Assembly (NCBI RefSeq): GCF_003605575.1 | Contig: NZ_QKNY01000018.1 | Span: 556,637 to 620,636, forward strand | Direction of reading: 5' to 3' | DNA length: 64,000 nt | DNA from: Halonotius aquaticus | GTDB taxonomy: Archaea > Halobacteriota > Halobacteria > Halobacteriales > Haloferacaceae | Part shown: positions 1 through 9,022 of the stretch, piece after piece | How positions within the stretch are numbered: the stretch's first letter is position 1 | Layout of the letters: every line of letters starts with the position of its first letter | Translations under genes and position numbers: made by a program | Notes under the pieces: model-generated | Seen by the model: only the letters and a program-made list of their open reading frames with translations | The model's database searches: none | What the model was told of the DNA's origin: nothing

Positions 1-8
1 CCGAATGA

Positions 9-803
9 ATGGCGCGATCTGTGCTGCTGACTGGGGCCGGCGGTCGTGTCGGGCAGGCCATCCTCCGGCATATCGGCGCCGACTACGACTGGCGGCTGTT
101 GGATCGTGAGCCGCTTCCGGCGGCGAAACTCCCCGATGGGGTGGACAACAGCGACGTCTATGTCGCCGACGTGACCAACCGGGAGGCGGTGCGCAACGCC
201 GCCGAGGGCTGTGAGGTCATCATCCACCTCGCCGGCGACCCGCGACCGAACGCCCCGTGGGAAAGCGTCCTCCACAACAACATCGACGGCACACAGTCGG
301 TACTCCAGGCCGCCGTCGATCTCGGCGTCGAAAAGGTCGCCTTCGCCTCCTCGAATCACGCGGTCGGCAACTACGAAACCGAAGCAAAGAAACCCGATCT
401 CTACCGCACCCACGACGATTTCACGCTTGACGGAACCGAACTCCAGCGACCCAGCAACCTCTATGGCGTCTCAAAGGCTGCCGGCGAAACCCTGGGACAG
501 TACTACCACGACGAACACGATCTTTCGGTGGTCTGTGTTCGGATCGGCAACCTCACCGAGGGCCATCCGCCGCGCAACTACGAGCGCGGCCAGGCGATGT
601 GGCTGTCCTACCGAGATTGTGCCCACCTCTTCGAACGCAGTATCATCGCCGACTACGGCTTCGAGATCGTGTACGGCATCTCCGATAACGACCGCAAATA
701 CTATTCTATCGAGAACACCCGACGCGTGCTCGACTATGAGCCGACAGACAACTCCGCGGAGTACCACCTCGACGGCACGCCGAAAGAAGAATCCGAAGCC
801 TAA
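9..803 (+). CDS. azf: NAD-dependent glucose-6-phosphate dehydrogenase-like extended SDR
   Basis: The 264-residue product is an extended short-chain dehydrogenase. It has the Rossmann loop GAGGRVG at residues 9-15, a catalytic Ser around 114-115 and the YxxxK pair Y152/K156 in SNLYGVSKAAGE. The whole length resembles the haloarchaeal Azf family, known from Haloferax volcanii as an NAD-dependent glucose-6-phosphate dehydrogenase feeding an oxidative pentose phosphate route. It should be cytoplasmic. The first ATG lies 8 bases from the window edge, so a longer N-terminus cannot be excluded, but the loop sits at the normal distance from this start. Related uronate dehydrogenases share the fold, so the substrate is assigned by similarity only. 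Confidence 0.85.
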   Translation: MARSVLLTGAGGRVGQAILRHIGADYDWRLLDREPLPAAKLPDGVDNSDVYVADVTNREAVRNAAEGCEVIIHLAGDPRPNAPWESVLHNNIDGTQSVLQAAVDLGVEKVAFASSNHAVGNYETEAKKPDLYRTHDDFTLDGTELQRPSNLYGVSKAAGETLGQYYHDEHDLSVVCVRIGNLTEGHPPRNYERGQAMWLSYRDCAHLFERSIIADYGFEIVYGISDNDRKYYSIENTRRVLDYEPTDNSAEYHLDGTPKEESEA

Positions 804-979
804 CCTACCACGTCGAGGGCAGACAGGCACAGGCGAACCCGCCACACCGAAGCAGGAGTGATGATGTAATCTAAAATCGGTAGCCAGCCGGCTGGAAACC
901 AGCAGTACACCGACTAGCCACGCGAACTGTTCGTTGCCACACCTGTCGCTGGCACGTGCTGTGTCAGCGTTCGAATAAT

Positions 980-999
980 GGGTAGGGGGGTTAGGGGGG
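980..999 (+). repeat. G-rich tract, possible G-quadruplex
   Basis: Three runs of G (3, 6 and 6) separated by TA and TTA. Splitting the long runs gives enough triplets for an intramolecular four-stranded structure. It lies in the non-coding stretch after azf, just left of the inverted-repeat element. Formation of the structure is inference. Confidence 0.4.
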
Positions 1000-1018
1000 T
1001 CAGCGAATCAAGGCTGAG

Positions 1019-1390
1019 TGGTGCCTCGATTCTCAGTGTTGAACATGGTACCCGTCTGCAGTGATACCACCATTCACAGACGGTATCTGTACATAATCGG
1101 GAGATAGCTAATAAAAATACTGGCCTTAGAATCAACTCTGATAATTCAATCAGCCGATCCGGTCATCTCATCGAGGGTGAACGGCGCTTGCGGTTCGACA
1201 CACGCCCACCTGTCCAAGCAGTCGGTCAGTATCGACACGGAACACCCAGAAGTGACTACTAGGGCGGTGACTGCCAGCGCAAATCAAAAAGCCCGGAAAG
1301 AAATCGGTCAGGTAGGGTGTGCAGGCAAGAGTAGCCGTCTGGTGTCAACAGTCAGGCGTACCATGTTCAACACTGAGAACCGAGACACCA
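1019..1390. mobile_element. MITE-like element with 33-bp terminal inverted repeats
   Basis: Positions 1019-1051 and 1358-1390 are inverted copies matching at 31 of 33 bases. They enclose about 300 bases with no convincing gene. Short hairpins sit just inside the left end (1052-1058 with 1077-1083) and around the right end (a GCCGTCTGGTGTC-like segment near 1334-1346 with its complement near 1385-1397). No transposase and no clear target duplication were found. The 81-codon open frame at 1177-1422 runs through the right repeat and looks non-coding. This element accounts for most of the 650-base gap between azf and atpD. Confidence 0.5.
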
Positions 1391-1452
1391 GACGGTACCA
1401 GATAGTTGTGGGTTGGATGTAATAAAGATATCGGCTGAGGAGGTCGATCGCC

Positions 1453-2160
1453 CTACTCGTCGACGGCGACAGCGTCGGCGTCGGCGTCGGCTGCTTCTGC
1501 GGCGGCTTCCGCGGCCGCTGCTTCCTCGGCTTCGGCTTCTTCCTTCTTTTCTTTGATTTTCTTCATCCGGAAGATCTCCTCGCGCTCCTGTTCTTCGAGC
1601 TTCTGTTCGATGTACTCCTGGTTGGTGTAGAGATCCGGGAGGAGTTTGAACTCAAGGGCGTTGACGCGGCGTTTTGTCGTTTCGATCTCCGTCAGCATCT
1701 TTTTCATCGCCGTTTCGACCTCCGCGGCGAGGATAATCGTCTCCAGCAGTTCCTCGTAGGCGTCGGCGGCCTCGTCGATACGGGCCGAGGAGCCGAGCAG
1801 CCCGTAGCCGCGCTCATCGAGGGATTTCTTCACCTTCGAGGATTCGATCTGTGGAACGACGACCCCCATGATATTCTTCGATTGGATCGTGATCTCAGGG
1901 TGTTCCTTGAGTGCGGCCGCCGCGCCGCGAACCGCCACGTCGCCTTCCATCGCCCGCGCCATGTTGAGCTTCCGCTGGGCGGTCTCGTAATCCTCGTTGA
2001 GGTCGTTGCGTACGTCTTGGGCCTGATCGAGGATATCCATGAACTCCATGATCAGCCCGTCGCGCTTCTGTTCGAGCGTATCGTGGCCACGCTCGGAGAG
2101 CTCGATGCGATCTTCGATCGCCATCAGGTTCTTCCGTGTCGGTTTAACGTCCTCAGCCAT
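1453..2160 (-). CDS. atpD: A-type ATP synthase subunit D
   Basis: A 235-residue, highly helical protein of the V/A-type ATPase subunit D family, the central rotor shaft that couples the membrane ring to the catalytic A3B3 head. The N-terminal [36 protein letters not shown] and the conserved segment around [15 protein letters not shown] are characteristic. The last 40 residues are a Glu/Ala-rich acidic tail typical of haloarchaea. The rest of the atp operon is not in this window. The upstream neighbour on the same strand is bop, 86 bases away, so bop and atpD might share a transcript, though a separate promoter could fit in the gap. Confidence 0.95.
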   Translation of the reverse strand: MAEDVKPTRKNLMAIEDRIELSERGHDTLEQKRDGLIMEFMDILDQAQDVRNDLNEDYETAQRKLNMARAMEGDVAVRGAAAALKEHPEITIQSKNIMGVVVPQIESSKVKKSLDERGYGLLGSSARIDEAADAYEELLETIILAAEVETAMKKMLTEIETTKRRVNALEFKLLPDLYTNQEYIEQKLEEQEREEIFRMKKIKEKKEEAEAEEAAAAEAAAEAADADADAVAVDE

Positions 2161-2246
2161 CGCTTACCGGACTGTTGGCGGCCACGGTCTTAATCTTTTC
2201 AGTTCGGTCGAAAAAATGAGCCGCGGGTGGGTGTCGACAGTCCCGA

Positions 2247-2987
2247 TCAGTCGGCAGGCTGAGCGCTTGCGCCGCCACCGACGGATTTCAGGATGTCGTG
2301 GTTCTGCAGGAGGTACGCGCCGTAGCCGACCTTCGCGGTGAGGTCAAGCACCATGAAGGCGGCCGTCTCGGTGTACAGCGGGATGAAGCCGAGCGTCCCT
2401 TCGGTGCCGAGGATCCAGACAACCGGGTAGGCCAACCACAGCACGATCAGGAGGTTCTTCAACGTGTTCGTCAGGCTGCGGGCCGCATCGGACTGGTTTG
2501 CCGCGGCGGCGCTGAGTGTGCCGACGAGCACGTACAGGAGGACGAGCAGGGCACCGGTGCTGATACCCCACCAGACGATCCGCCAGATCGCTTCCTGTGC
2601 GAAGGCGCCAATGAGACCGGTGGCGATCATGAACACGTCAAGGCCGATCAACGTGTAGATCGTCTCTCGGTCAGCATTGGCGAGCAACGCAAGGTCTAAC
2701 AAGAGCAACGGTGTGGTAAACAGCCAGTCAGCGTACCGTGCCCAGTAGATGTCAAGCACGGTGCCGTCTACCAGTTCGACCTCGGTCAACCCGAAGCCGG
2801 TTGCCATCGCGAAGTACATGCTGAATGCGATGGTCGTAACGAAGATGTTGATCGCATAGAACTGTTTGAGCTTCGTGTCTTTCACGCCCCACCCCCGGCC
2901 AAGGAAGTACAGGAGTCCGAGGGCCATCCCTATTGTGCCGATCCACAGCCAAATCTGCTCGCTGCCTGGTGTTACTGGTGCTGCCAT
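2247..2987 (-). CDS. bop: Bacteriorhodopsin, light-driven proton pump
   Basis: A 246-residue seven-helix retinal protein. It keeps every residue of the outward proton pump: R84, D87 (acceptor, D85 of Halobacterium bacteriorhodopsin), T91, D98 (donor, D96), D215 (D212), the retinal Schiff-base K219 (K216) and the release-group glutamates E196 and E207 (E194/E204). Leu at the spectral-tuning position after P93 suggests green absorption. The N-terminus has no long signal and only a few residues precede helix A, as in the family. It is preceded by an activator-like site at 3029-3043 and followed by atpD. It is not a halorhodopsin or sensory rhodopsin, because both carboxylate proton-relay residues are present. 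Confidence 0.97.
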   Translation of the reverse strand: MAAPVTPGSEQIWLWIGTIGMALGLLYFLGRGWGVKDTKLKQFYAINIFVTTIAFSMYFAMATGFGLTEVELVDGTVLDIYWARYADWLFTTPLLLLDLALLANADRETIYTLIGLDVFMIATGLIGAFAQEAIWRIVWWGISTGALLVLLYVLVGTLSAAAANQSDAARSLTNTLKNLLIVLWLAYPVVWILGTEGTLGFIPLYTETAAFMVLDLTAKVGYGAYLLQNHDILKSVGGGASAQPAD

Positions 2988-3011
2988 AATCCATACGTGG
3001 TTAGGGGCGGA

Positions 3012-3043
3012 AATGGTAAAAACTGCTTACCAGACTAGTTAGG
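3012..3043 (-). promoter_or_regulatory. bop promoter with Bat-type upstream activator sequence
   Basis: Bases 3029-3043 on the plus strand read ACCAGACTAGTTAGG. This matches 12 of the 13 defined positions of the Halobacterium bop upstream activator consensus ACCcnactagTTnGG. Toward the gene, an AT-rich stretch at about 3012-3024 (TTTTTACC on the coding strand) would serve as TATA element, and the start codon is at 2987. The site implies regulation by a Bat-family factor responding to oxygen and light; no bat gene is in this window. The core is nearly palindromic, so orientation is uncertain. Confidence 0.7.
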
Positions 3044-3088
3044 GAACCTCGGATCACCGACCTCGAAACCGCCACCAGCAACCGGTGA

Positions 3089-3895
3089 TCAGCTATCTCC
3101 CGAAACAACATGTGGTGACTCAGCGATGAGGCCGTCGACACCGGCCTGAGCGAGCGCGTGGGCCTCCTGTTGGGTCGTCACCGTCCAAGCGTTGATTCGA
3201 CGGTCGGCAGTGTGCGCACGGTCGAGCAACTGGTCGCCAGCGGCGGTCGTCGTACCCGATTCGTCGAGGAGCGCATCCAGCGGCGGGTGGATCGCTGCGG
3301 CATCGTAGCGGTCAGCGAGATCGATCCCGCTCTCTACGTCGTCGGCGACGAGCGGCGCGACGGGAACCGCAGGATCGACTGCACGGGTCGCCGCCAGCGC
3401 GCCCTCGTAGAACGACGAGACGAGCAGGTCGTGGTCGGTGTCGGTCGCAACAGCAAGAGCGCGTGTAACGAACGGTCGCCAGCGGTCGCCAGCGGCACTG
3501 CGAGCGTCGTCGTCATCGACTTCGCCAAACTGGAGTCCCCCGCATCCGGGGTGTTTGAGTTCGAGGTTGACTCCCACCGAGTCGGGGATCGCTGCCAATA
3601 TCTCGGTCAGTAAGGGGATCGGCTCGTCGCTGTCGCCGATGGTGTACCCGCTGATCTCGTCGTAGGAGAGCTCCCAAACCGGCGTGTCGCTGACGGCCGG
3701 CGGCGCGTCGGTCAACCGCGAAAGGTCGTCGTCATGGAAGACGATCACGCGGTCGTCGCTGGTCGCCCGGGCGTCGATCTCGATGGCGTCAGTGCGGTCA
3801 TCACTGGCGGCTGCACGCATCGCGGCGACCGTGTTTTCGGCGTTGTCGGCGGCGTAGCCGCGGTGGGCGATGACGTGTGGGTGTGTGCGACCCAT
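3089..3895 (-). CDS. Glycerophosphodiester phosphodiesterase
   Basis: A 268-residue TIM-barrel protein of the GDPD family, which hydrolyses glycerophosphodiesters to glycerol-3-phosphate and an alcohol. Near the N-terminus it has the family signature: H11-R12-G13 followed by E39 and D41 (metal ligands) and H54 in VIVFHDDDLSRLT. The LELKHPG segment supplies the later acidic metal ligand. I chose the ATG at 3895, because the three-codon longer frame begins with TTG. There is no signal peptide, so it probably acts in the cytoplasm on phospholipid breakdown products. It faces leuS divergently across 134 bases. Confidence 0.88.
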   Translation of the reverse strand: MGRTHPHVIAHRGYAADNAENTVAAMRAAASDDRTDAIEIDARATSDDRVIVFHDDDLSRLTDAPPAVSDTPVWELSYDEISGYTIGDSDEPIPLLTEILAAIPDSVGVNLELKHPGCGGLQFGEVDDDDARSAAGDRWRPFVTRALAVATDTDHDLLVSSFYEGALAATRAVDPAVPVAPLVADDVESGIDLADRYDAAAIHPPLDALLDESGTTTAAGDQLLDRAHTADRRINAWTVTTQQEAHALAQAGVDGLIAESPHVVSGDS

Positions 3896-4029
3896 TGGGA
3901 GCAAGTTGGTGCGGGCCGTCCTAAGTTGGTGGGTGTCAGTCCGCGTGGGGGCTGGGGGTCGGCGGCGACAGCGGCGTCGCGTGCGCCCGGATAGATGCTA
4001 TTTTACGCCACACCCACAGAGAGGGCCGT

Positions 4030-6945
4030 ATGGACTACGACCCGCAGGAACTCGAAGCCGAGTGGCGGGATCGGTGGGCCGACGAGGCCCGATACGAGCC
4101 CGACCCCGGCGACGCGGCAGCCCCCGAAGACGAGGAGACGACGTTTATCACGGTTCCCTATCCCTACCCCAGCGGCGGCATGCACATCGGGCACGCCCGA
4201 ACCTACACCGTCCCCGATGTCTACGCCCGGTATCGACGCCAACAGGGCGACAACGTACTGTTCCCGATGGCCTGGCACGTCACCGGCACCCCGATCATCG
4301 GTGCGGTTGAACGCCTGCAGAAACGCGAGGAATCACAGATGTCGGTGCTGCAGGATACCTACAACGTCTCTGACGACGTGCTCGAAGACCTCGAAACCCC
4401 GATGGGCTACGCGCATCACTTCATCGAAGAGCACTACAAGAAGGGGATGCGCTCGCTCGGCCTCTCGATCGACTGGCGGCGCGAGTTTACCACCAACGAC
4501 GACCGCTACTCCAAATTCATCACGTGGCAGTACGAGACGCTGAAGGAGCGCGGGCGACTTGAAAAGGGTCTCCACCCGGTCAAATACTGCACCGAGCAAG
4601 AAAACCCGGTGACGACTCACGACCTGCTTGAAGGCGAGGACGTGGAGTATCAGGAGTACACCCTGATCAAGTTCACCCACGCCGGCGACAGCGGAAGCGA
4701 CGACGCCAGCGACGAAACGGTCGTCCCGATGGCAACGCTGCGCCCCGAAACCGTCCGTGGCGTCACCAACGCCTACATCAACACCGAGGCGACCTACGTG
4801 GAGGCCAGCGTCGACGGCGAAACGTGGCTCGTCTCCGTCGAAGCCGCAGAGAAACTGGAACTCCAGGATCACGACGTCGAAATCCACCGTGAGTTCCCCG
4901 GCAGCGAGGTCGTTGGCGAGACCGTCACCAACCCCGTTACCGGCGACGAGATCATCATCCTCCCCGCGGAGTTCGTCGATCCCGACAACGCCACCGGCGT
5001 CGTCATGTCGGTGCCGGCACACAGCCCAGACGACTACCTCGCCCTGCAGGAGGCGAAAGCCGATACGGAGCAACTCGAATCCTACGGGATCAACCCCGAC
5101 GAAGTCGAGGCTATCGAGCCAACCGCGATCCTCGATGTCGAGGGCTACGGCGAGATTCCCGCCAAGGACGCCGTCGAATCCGCCGGCATCACCGACAGTA
5201 CTGATCCCGAGCTGGAGGAAGTCACCCAGGACGTATACAACGCGGAGTTCCACACCGGTACACTCCACGACGAGTACGGCGAGTACGCGGGTGAAGTGAT
5301 CGAAGACGTCCGCGACGAGTTGGCCGCCCACTACCGCGAGCAGGGTGCCTTCGGCGCGATGTACGACTTCCCCGAACCCGTCATCTCACGGGCCGGCGGG
5401 AAAGTCGTCGTCGCCTATCAGGATACGTGGTTCCTCACGTACAACGACGAGGACTGGGAGGAGGCCGCCAAGCGCGCCGTCGAGCGGCTGGACGCCACCC
5501 CCGAGAACACCCGCGGGGAGTACACCCATACCATCGACTGGCTCAACGAGTGGCCCTGTATCCGCAACTACGGGCTCGGCACCCGACTGCCGTGGGACGA
5601 CGAGTTCGTCATCGAACCGCTGTCGGACTCGACGATCTACATGGCCTACTACACGATTGCCCACCGCCTCGAAGAGATCCCGGTCGACGACCTCGATCGA
5701 GAGTTCTTCGACGCGCTGTTTTACGGAGCCGACGCCGTCGAGGGCGCAGCCGACGAGCGCGCCCTTGACCTCCGGGCGGAGTGGCAGTACTGGTACCCCG
5801 TCACTCAGCGATTTTCGGCCAACGACCTCATCTCGAATCACCTCACGTTCTTCCTGTACCACCACGCCGAACTGTTCGACGAGGCCCAATGGCCCGAGGG
5901 GATCACGATCATGGGGATGGGGCTGCTCGAAGGCGAGAAGATGTCGTCCTCGAAAGGCCACGTCGTCCTGCCAGGCAAAGCCATCGAGGACTACGGCGCG
6001 GACACCGTCCGTTTCTTCCTGCTCAACTCCGCCGAACCGTGGCAGGATTACGACTGGCGGGCCGACCAGGTCGAAGGCGTCGAGGATCAGCTCCGACGGT
6101 TCTGGAACCGCGCCCAAGAGTTGATCGACGACGAGACAGCGGCTGCGGCCGACGGCGTCGACCCCGACAGCGATCTCGAACACATCGATCGCTGGCTGCT
6201 GTCGAAACTGCAGACGACGATTGCTGATGTGACGGCTGCCCTCGACAACGCCGAAACCCGAACCGCCTCACAGGCTGCCTTCTACGGCTTCGAAGAACAC
6301 CTGAAGTGGTACCGCCGGCGGGCCGATCTTGATCGGGACGGCGCACAGTGGACACTCCGGCACGTCCTCGAAACGCGGCTCCGGTTGCTCGCGCCGTTCA
6401 TCCCGTTCATGACGAACGAACTCCACGAACAGTTGACCGGCACGCCCGCTGAGGACGCGCCGTGGCCTGAGGTCGACGAAAGCTGGGAGTCGCCACGCAC
6501 CGAAACCGAGGAGCGTCAGATCGAACGCCTCGCCGACGATATTCAGGACATCCTCACCGTCACCGAGCAGGATCCCGCAACGATCCGGGTCTACGTCGCC
6601 GCCGACTGGAAACGCAAGGTCTTCGAGACGGTTCGGGAGGTCGGCACCGACGTAGGGCAGATCATGGGCGAGGTCATGCAGGATCCCGACCTCCGCGAGC
6701 GCGGCGACGCCGTCAACGATCTCGCACAGGATCTGGTCGAACTCGTTCGCGGTGTCGACGACGAGACGCTTGCTGCGATGGCCGAGATCGATGAGGTCTC
6801 GACGTACGAAACGGCGGTCGACTTCCTGGAACGCGAGTACGACGCCGACGTGGCGGTCTACGCCGAGGACGGCGACGACATCGACGATCCCGAGGGGCGG
6901 GCCTCGAAAGCAGTGCCGTTCCGGCCGGCGATCCACATCGAATAA
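4030..6945 (+). CDS. leuS: Leucyl-tRNA synthetase
   Basis: A 971-residue class I synthetase. The HIGH motif is at residues 52-55 in SGGMHIGHAR and the KMSKS-type loop KMSSS at 637-641. An editing (CP1) domain lies between them, with the threonine-rich MATLRPETVRGVTN segment near residue 240. The archaeal-type C-terminal domain includes a helical anticodon-binding region. Length agrees with archaeal LeuRS, about 950-970. The tail carries an acidic insertion and ends in the conserved KAVPFRPAIHIE-type segment. It converges with the alanine dehydrogenase-like gene 12 bases downstream. Confidence 0.97.
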   Translation: MDYDPQELEAEWRDRWADEARYEPDPGDAAAPEDEETTFITVPYPYPSGGMHIGHARTYTVPDVYARYRRQQGDNVLFPMAWHVTGTPIIGAVERLQKREESQMSVLQDTYNVSDDVLEDLETPMGYAHHFIEEHYKKGMRSLGLSIDWRREFTTNDDRYSKFITWQYETLKERGRLEKGLHPVKYCTEQENPVTTHDLLEGEDVEYQEYTLIKFTHAGDSGSDDASDETVVPMATLRPETVRGVTNAYINTEATYVEASVDGETWLVSVEAAEKLELQDHDVEIHREFPGSEVVGETVTNPVTGDEIIILPAEFVDPDNATGVVMSVPAHSPDDYLALQEAKADTEQLESYGINPDEVEAIEPTAILDVEGYGEIPAKDAVESAGITDSTDPELEEVTQDVYNAEFHTGTLHDEYGEYAGEVIEDVRDELAAHYREQGAFGAMYDFPEPVISRAGGKVVVAYQDTWFLTYNDEDWEEAAKRAVERLDATPENTRGEYTHTIDWLNEWPCIRNYGLGTRLPWDDEFVIEPLSDSTIYMAYYTIAHRLEEIPVDDLDREFFDALFYGADAVEGAADERALDLRAEWQYWYPVTQRFSANDLISNHLTFFLYHHAELFDEAQWPEGITIMGMGLLEGEKMSSSKGHVVLPGKAIEDYGADTVRFFLLNSAEPWQDYDWRADQVEGVEDQLRRFWNRAQELIDDETAAAADGVDPDSDLEHIDRWLLSKLQTTIADVTAALDNAETRTASQAAFYGFEEHLKWYRRRADLDRDGAQWTLRHVLETRLRLLAPFIPFMTNELHEQLTGTPAEDAPWPEVDESWESPRTETEERQIERLADDIQDILTVTEQDPATIRVYVAADWKRKVFETVREVGTDVGQIMGEVMQDPDLRERGDAVNDLAQDLVELVRGVDDETLAAMAEIDEVSTYETAVDFLEREYDADVAVYAEDGDDIDDPEGRASKAVPFRPAIHIE

Positions 6946-6957
6946 TCGATCTGGCAG

Positions 6958-7983
6958 TCAGGCGTCGGCGAGGCCGAGCAGGTCGAAGACGGTGCCGTTG
7001 TTGGCCTCGTTGGCCTCAGTGTAGACGACGTGAGCAGCGGCCACATCTTGAATCGCCAATCCCGTCGAGTCGAAAACGGTGATGCCGTCGGTGGGGGTGC
7101 GACCCTCTTTTTCACCGATAACGATCTCACCTAACGCGCCGTAGATGTCGTCGTCGGTGAGCGTGCCCGCGCTGTAGGGGACGTTGATCTCGCCGGAGTG
7201 AGTCGTCTGTTCGTAATCGTCGATAACGAGTTTTGCATCCAGCAGAATCCGGTCGCTTAGTTCGTGTTTTCCCGCGGCATCGGCCCCGATGGCGTTGATG
7301 TGGGTGTGGTCACCCACGTCGTCGCGGTCGACGATTGGTGATTCGACCGGTGTAACGGTGGACAGCACGTCACAGGCGGCGGCCTCGGTAATCTCGCCAC
7401 CGCGCACGTCGAAGCGATCCGCAAAATGGTCGATAAAGTCGGCGACGCGCTCGGGATTTTGGTCGGCGACGACGACCTCCTCGATAGGGCGCACCGTCGC
7501 AATCGCTTCGAGTTGGGTGTAGGATTGGACACCCGCGCCGACGATGCCCAGCGAGGTTGCGTCCGCGACTGCGAGATGGTCGGTGGCGACGGCGGCAGCC
7601 GCGCCGGTGCGCAGCCGTGTCAGCTCGCGGCCGTCCATGATCGCCAACGGGAACGCGGTTTCAGGGTCGGAGTAGATCATCGTCCCCAGCACGGTCGGCA
7701 GCCCGCGGTCGGCGTTGTCGGTGTGGACGTTGACCCATTTGACGCCCGCGGCGTCCCAATCGGCGGCCCCCTCAGCGGTTTCGACCGCGTCGCCGTCGAC
7801 CGAGAGGTACGCCGGCATCGACCGGAAATCGCCGTTGTACTGCGGGAGGTCGATGTAGGATTTCGCCGGCATCTGGGCGTCGCCGCGTTCGTAGGCCCCG
7901 AAGGCGGCTTCGATCGCCGGCACCACCGCGGCCATCGGCGCGTTGGCCCCGACATCGTCGCTGTCGAGCAGCAGAGTATGCAT
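6958..7983 (-). CDS. Ornithine cyclodeaminase / archaeal alanine dehydrogenase family protein
   Basis: A 341-residue NAD(P)-binding enzyme of the ornithine cyclodeaminase/mu-crystallin family. The substrate-binding N-terminal lobe contains MPAKSYIDLPQYNGDFRSMPAY, the RLRTGAAAAVAT helix and a Rossmann segment LGIVGAGVQSYTQLEAI. The motif HINAIGADAAGKHEL and the late FDSTGLAIQDVAAA segment are also typical. Haloarchaeal members are usually annotated alanine dehydrogenase after the Archaeoglobus enzyme. Activity could instead be cyclodeamination or another imine reduction. It stands alone with no amino-acid operon around it, so the physiological substrate is not settled. Confidence 0.8.
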   Translation of the reverse strand: MHTLLLDSDDVGANAPMAAVVPAIEAAFGAYERGDAQMPAKSYIDLPQYNGDFRSMPAYLSVDGDAVETAEGAADWDAAGVKWVNVHTDNADRGLPTVLGTMIYSDPETAFPLAIMDGRELTRLRTGAAAAVATDHLAVADATSLGIVGAGVQSYTQLEAIATVRPIEEVVVADQNPERVADFIDHFADRFDVRGGEITEAAACDVLSTVTPVESPIVDRDDVGDHTHINAIGADAAGKHELSDRILLDAKLVIDDYEQTTHSGEINVPYSAGTLTDDDIYGALGEIVIGEKEGRTPTDGITVFDSTGLAIQDVAAAHVVYTEANEANNGTVFDLLGLADA

Positions 7984-8160
7984 AGCTAGTGCTTCGAGCC
8001 CGAGATAGTAACGATTGGGTTGGGATCAGCGGGCAGCGATCCCGGCGGTCGTGTCGCTATGGCTGACACCGTCCTGACGAGAACTGAGTAGGTAAAAACG
8101 TGGCCGCCGCCTGGAGAACGAGGACGGTGCGTGGTGGCGGTCTACGTCACTGTCGACAGC

Positions 8161-8763
8161 TTACTCGTCATCGTCCTCATCATCATCGTCGTCATCGTCT
8201 TCTTCCTCATCGTCTTCCTCCTCATCGTCTTCCTCCTCATCGGCCTCATCTTCAGCATCCTCGTCATCATCGTCTGCGTCGTCATCCGCTGCTTCTTCGC
8301 GCTCCTCGGCTTCCTCACGGTCGTCGTCAGCGGCTTCGTCGTCAGCGTCGTCAGCGATTTCGTACTCGTATGTCTCCTCGACGAGCGTCAACGAGCCATC
8401 CTGAACGACGTACTCCAGTTCGCCCTCCGCGTTGGCAGCTTCGTACTCGATTTCGAGTTCGTCGAGTGATTCGTCGCCGTCGGTAAGGGCCGAACGGTTG
8501 ACCGTCGCCGTGCCGTCAACGTCGGTGGTGAGCGTGACCGCTTCCTCACCCTCAACGGTGAGCGAGGCGTTCTCGACTGGGTCGCCAGCGTCGGTCATCG
8601 TTACCGTGACTGTATCAGCATCGAGCGTCGCGTCCATCTCCAGATCTGAGATTGATGCTGCCGACGCGGCAGTATCTGTCTGTGCGACACCCGCTGCGGC
8701 GGCACCCGAGCCCGCAACGAGGACGACCGCTAGCATTGCCAAGAGGGTTTTTGAGATTGTCAT
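8161..8763 (-). CDS. Secreted or surface protein with Ig-like domain and extreme acidic tail
   Basis: A 200-residue protein of unknown function. Residues 1-30 form a Sec-type signal (MTISKTLLAMLAVVLVAG followed by an Ala-rich stretch). Residues 40-130 look like a beta-sandwich with alternating Val/Thr strands (TVTVTMTDAGDPVENASLTVEGEE), similar to bacterial Ig-like or carboxypeptidase-regulatory domains. Residues 135-200 are almost entirely Asp and Glu with some Ala. A TATA-like element (GGCTTATATCC on the coding strand, 8788-8798) sits about 30 bases before the start. No membrane anchor follows the tail. Cation binding or a solubility role in brine is possible; no specific function can be assigned. 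Confidence 0.75.
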   Translation of the reverse strand: MTISKTLLAMLAVVLVAGSGAAAAGVAQTDTAASAASISDLEMDATLDADTVTVTMTDAGDPVENASLTVEGEEAVTLTTDVDGTATVNRSALTDGDESLDELEIEYEAANAEGELEYVVQDGSLTLVEETYEYEIADDADDEAADDDREEAEEREEAADDDADDDDEDAEDEADEEEDDEEEDDEEEDDDDDDDEDDDE

Positions 8764-9022
8764 TGCGGGTGAAACAACGGGTGGACAGGATATAAGCCAG
8801 GAACACCGTCACCCAGAATTGCGCCGATTTGTACCGGATTAACGCGGCAGAAGTGGCTCTGAAAACGCGATTGAACGAGCAGCCGGGGAGTGGTCGTCGC
8901 GCAGAGAGACTGGAACATCCTCACCGACGAACGAAAAGAAACCGGGCGTGGAGCGCGTGATCGAACGTAGTTGACAGCCGCGGCGTGGGTCGGAACGTAT
9001 TTTGCGTGGCTGTTGGCCGAGC

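Noticed and set aside
1177..1422. 81-codon open frame in the azf-atpD gap
   Set aside because: It crosses the right inverted repeat, has no acidic bias or family similarity, and no convincing start context.
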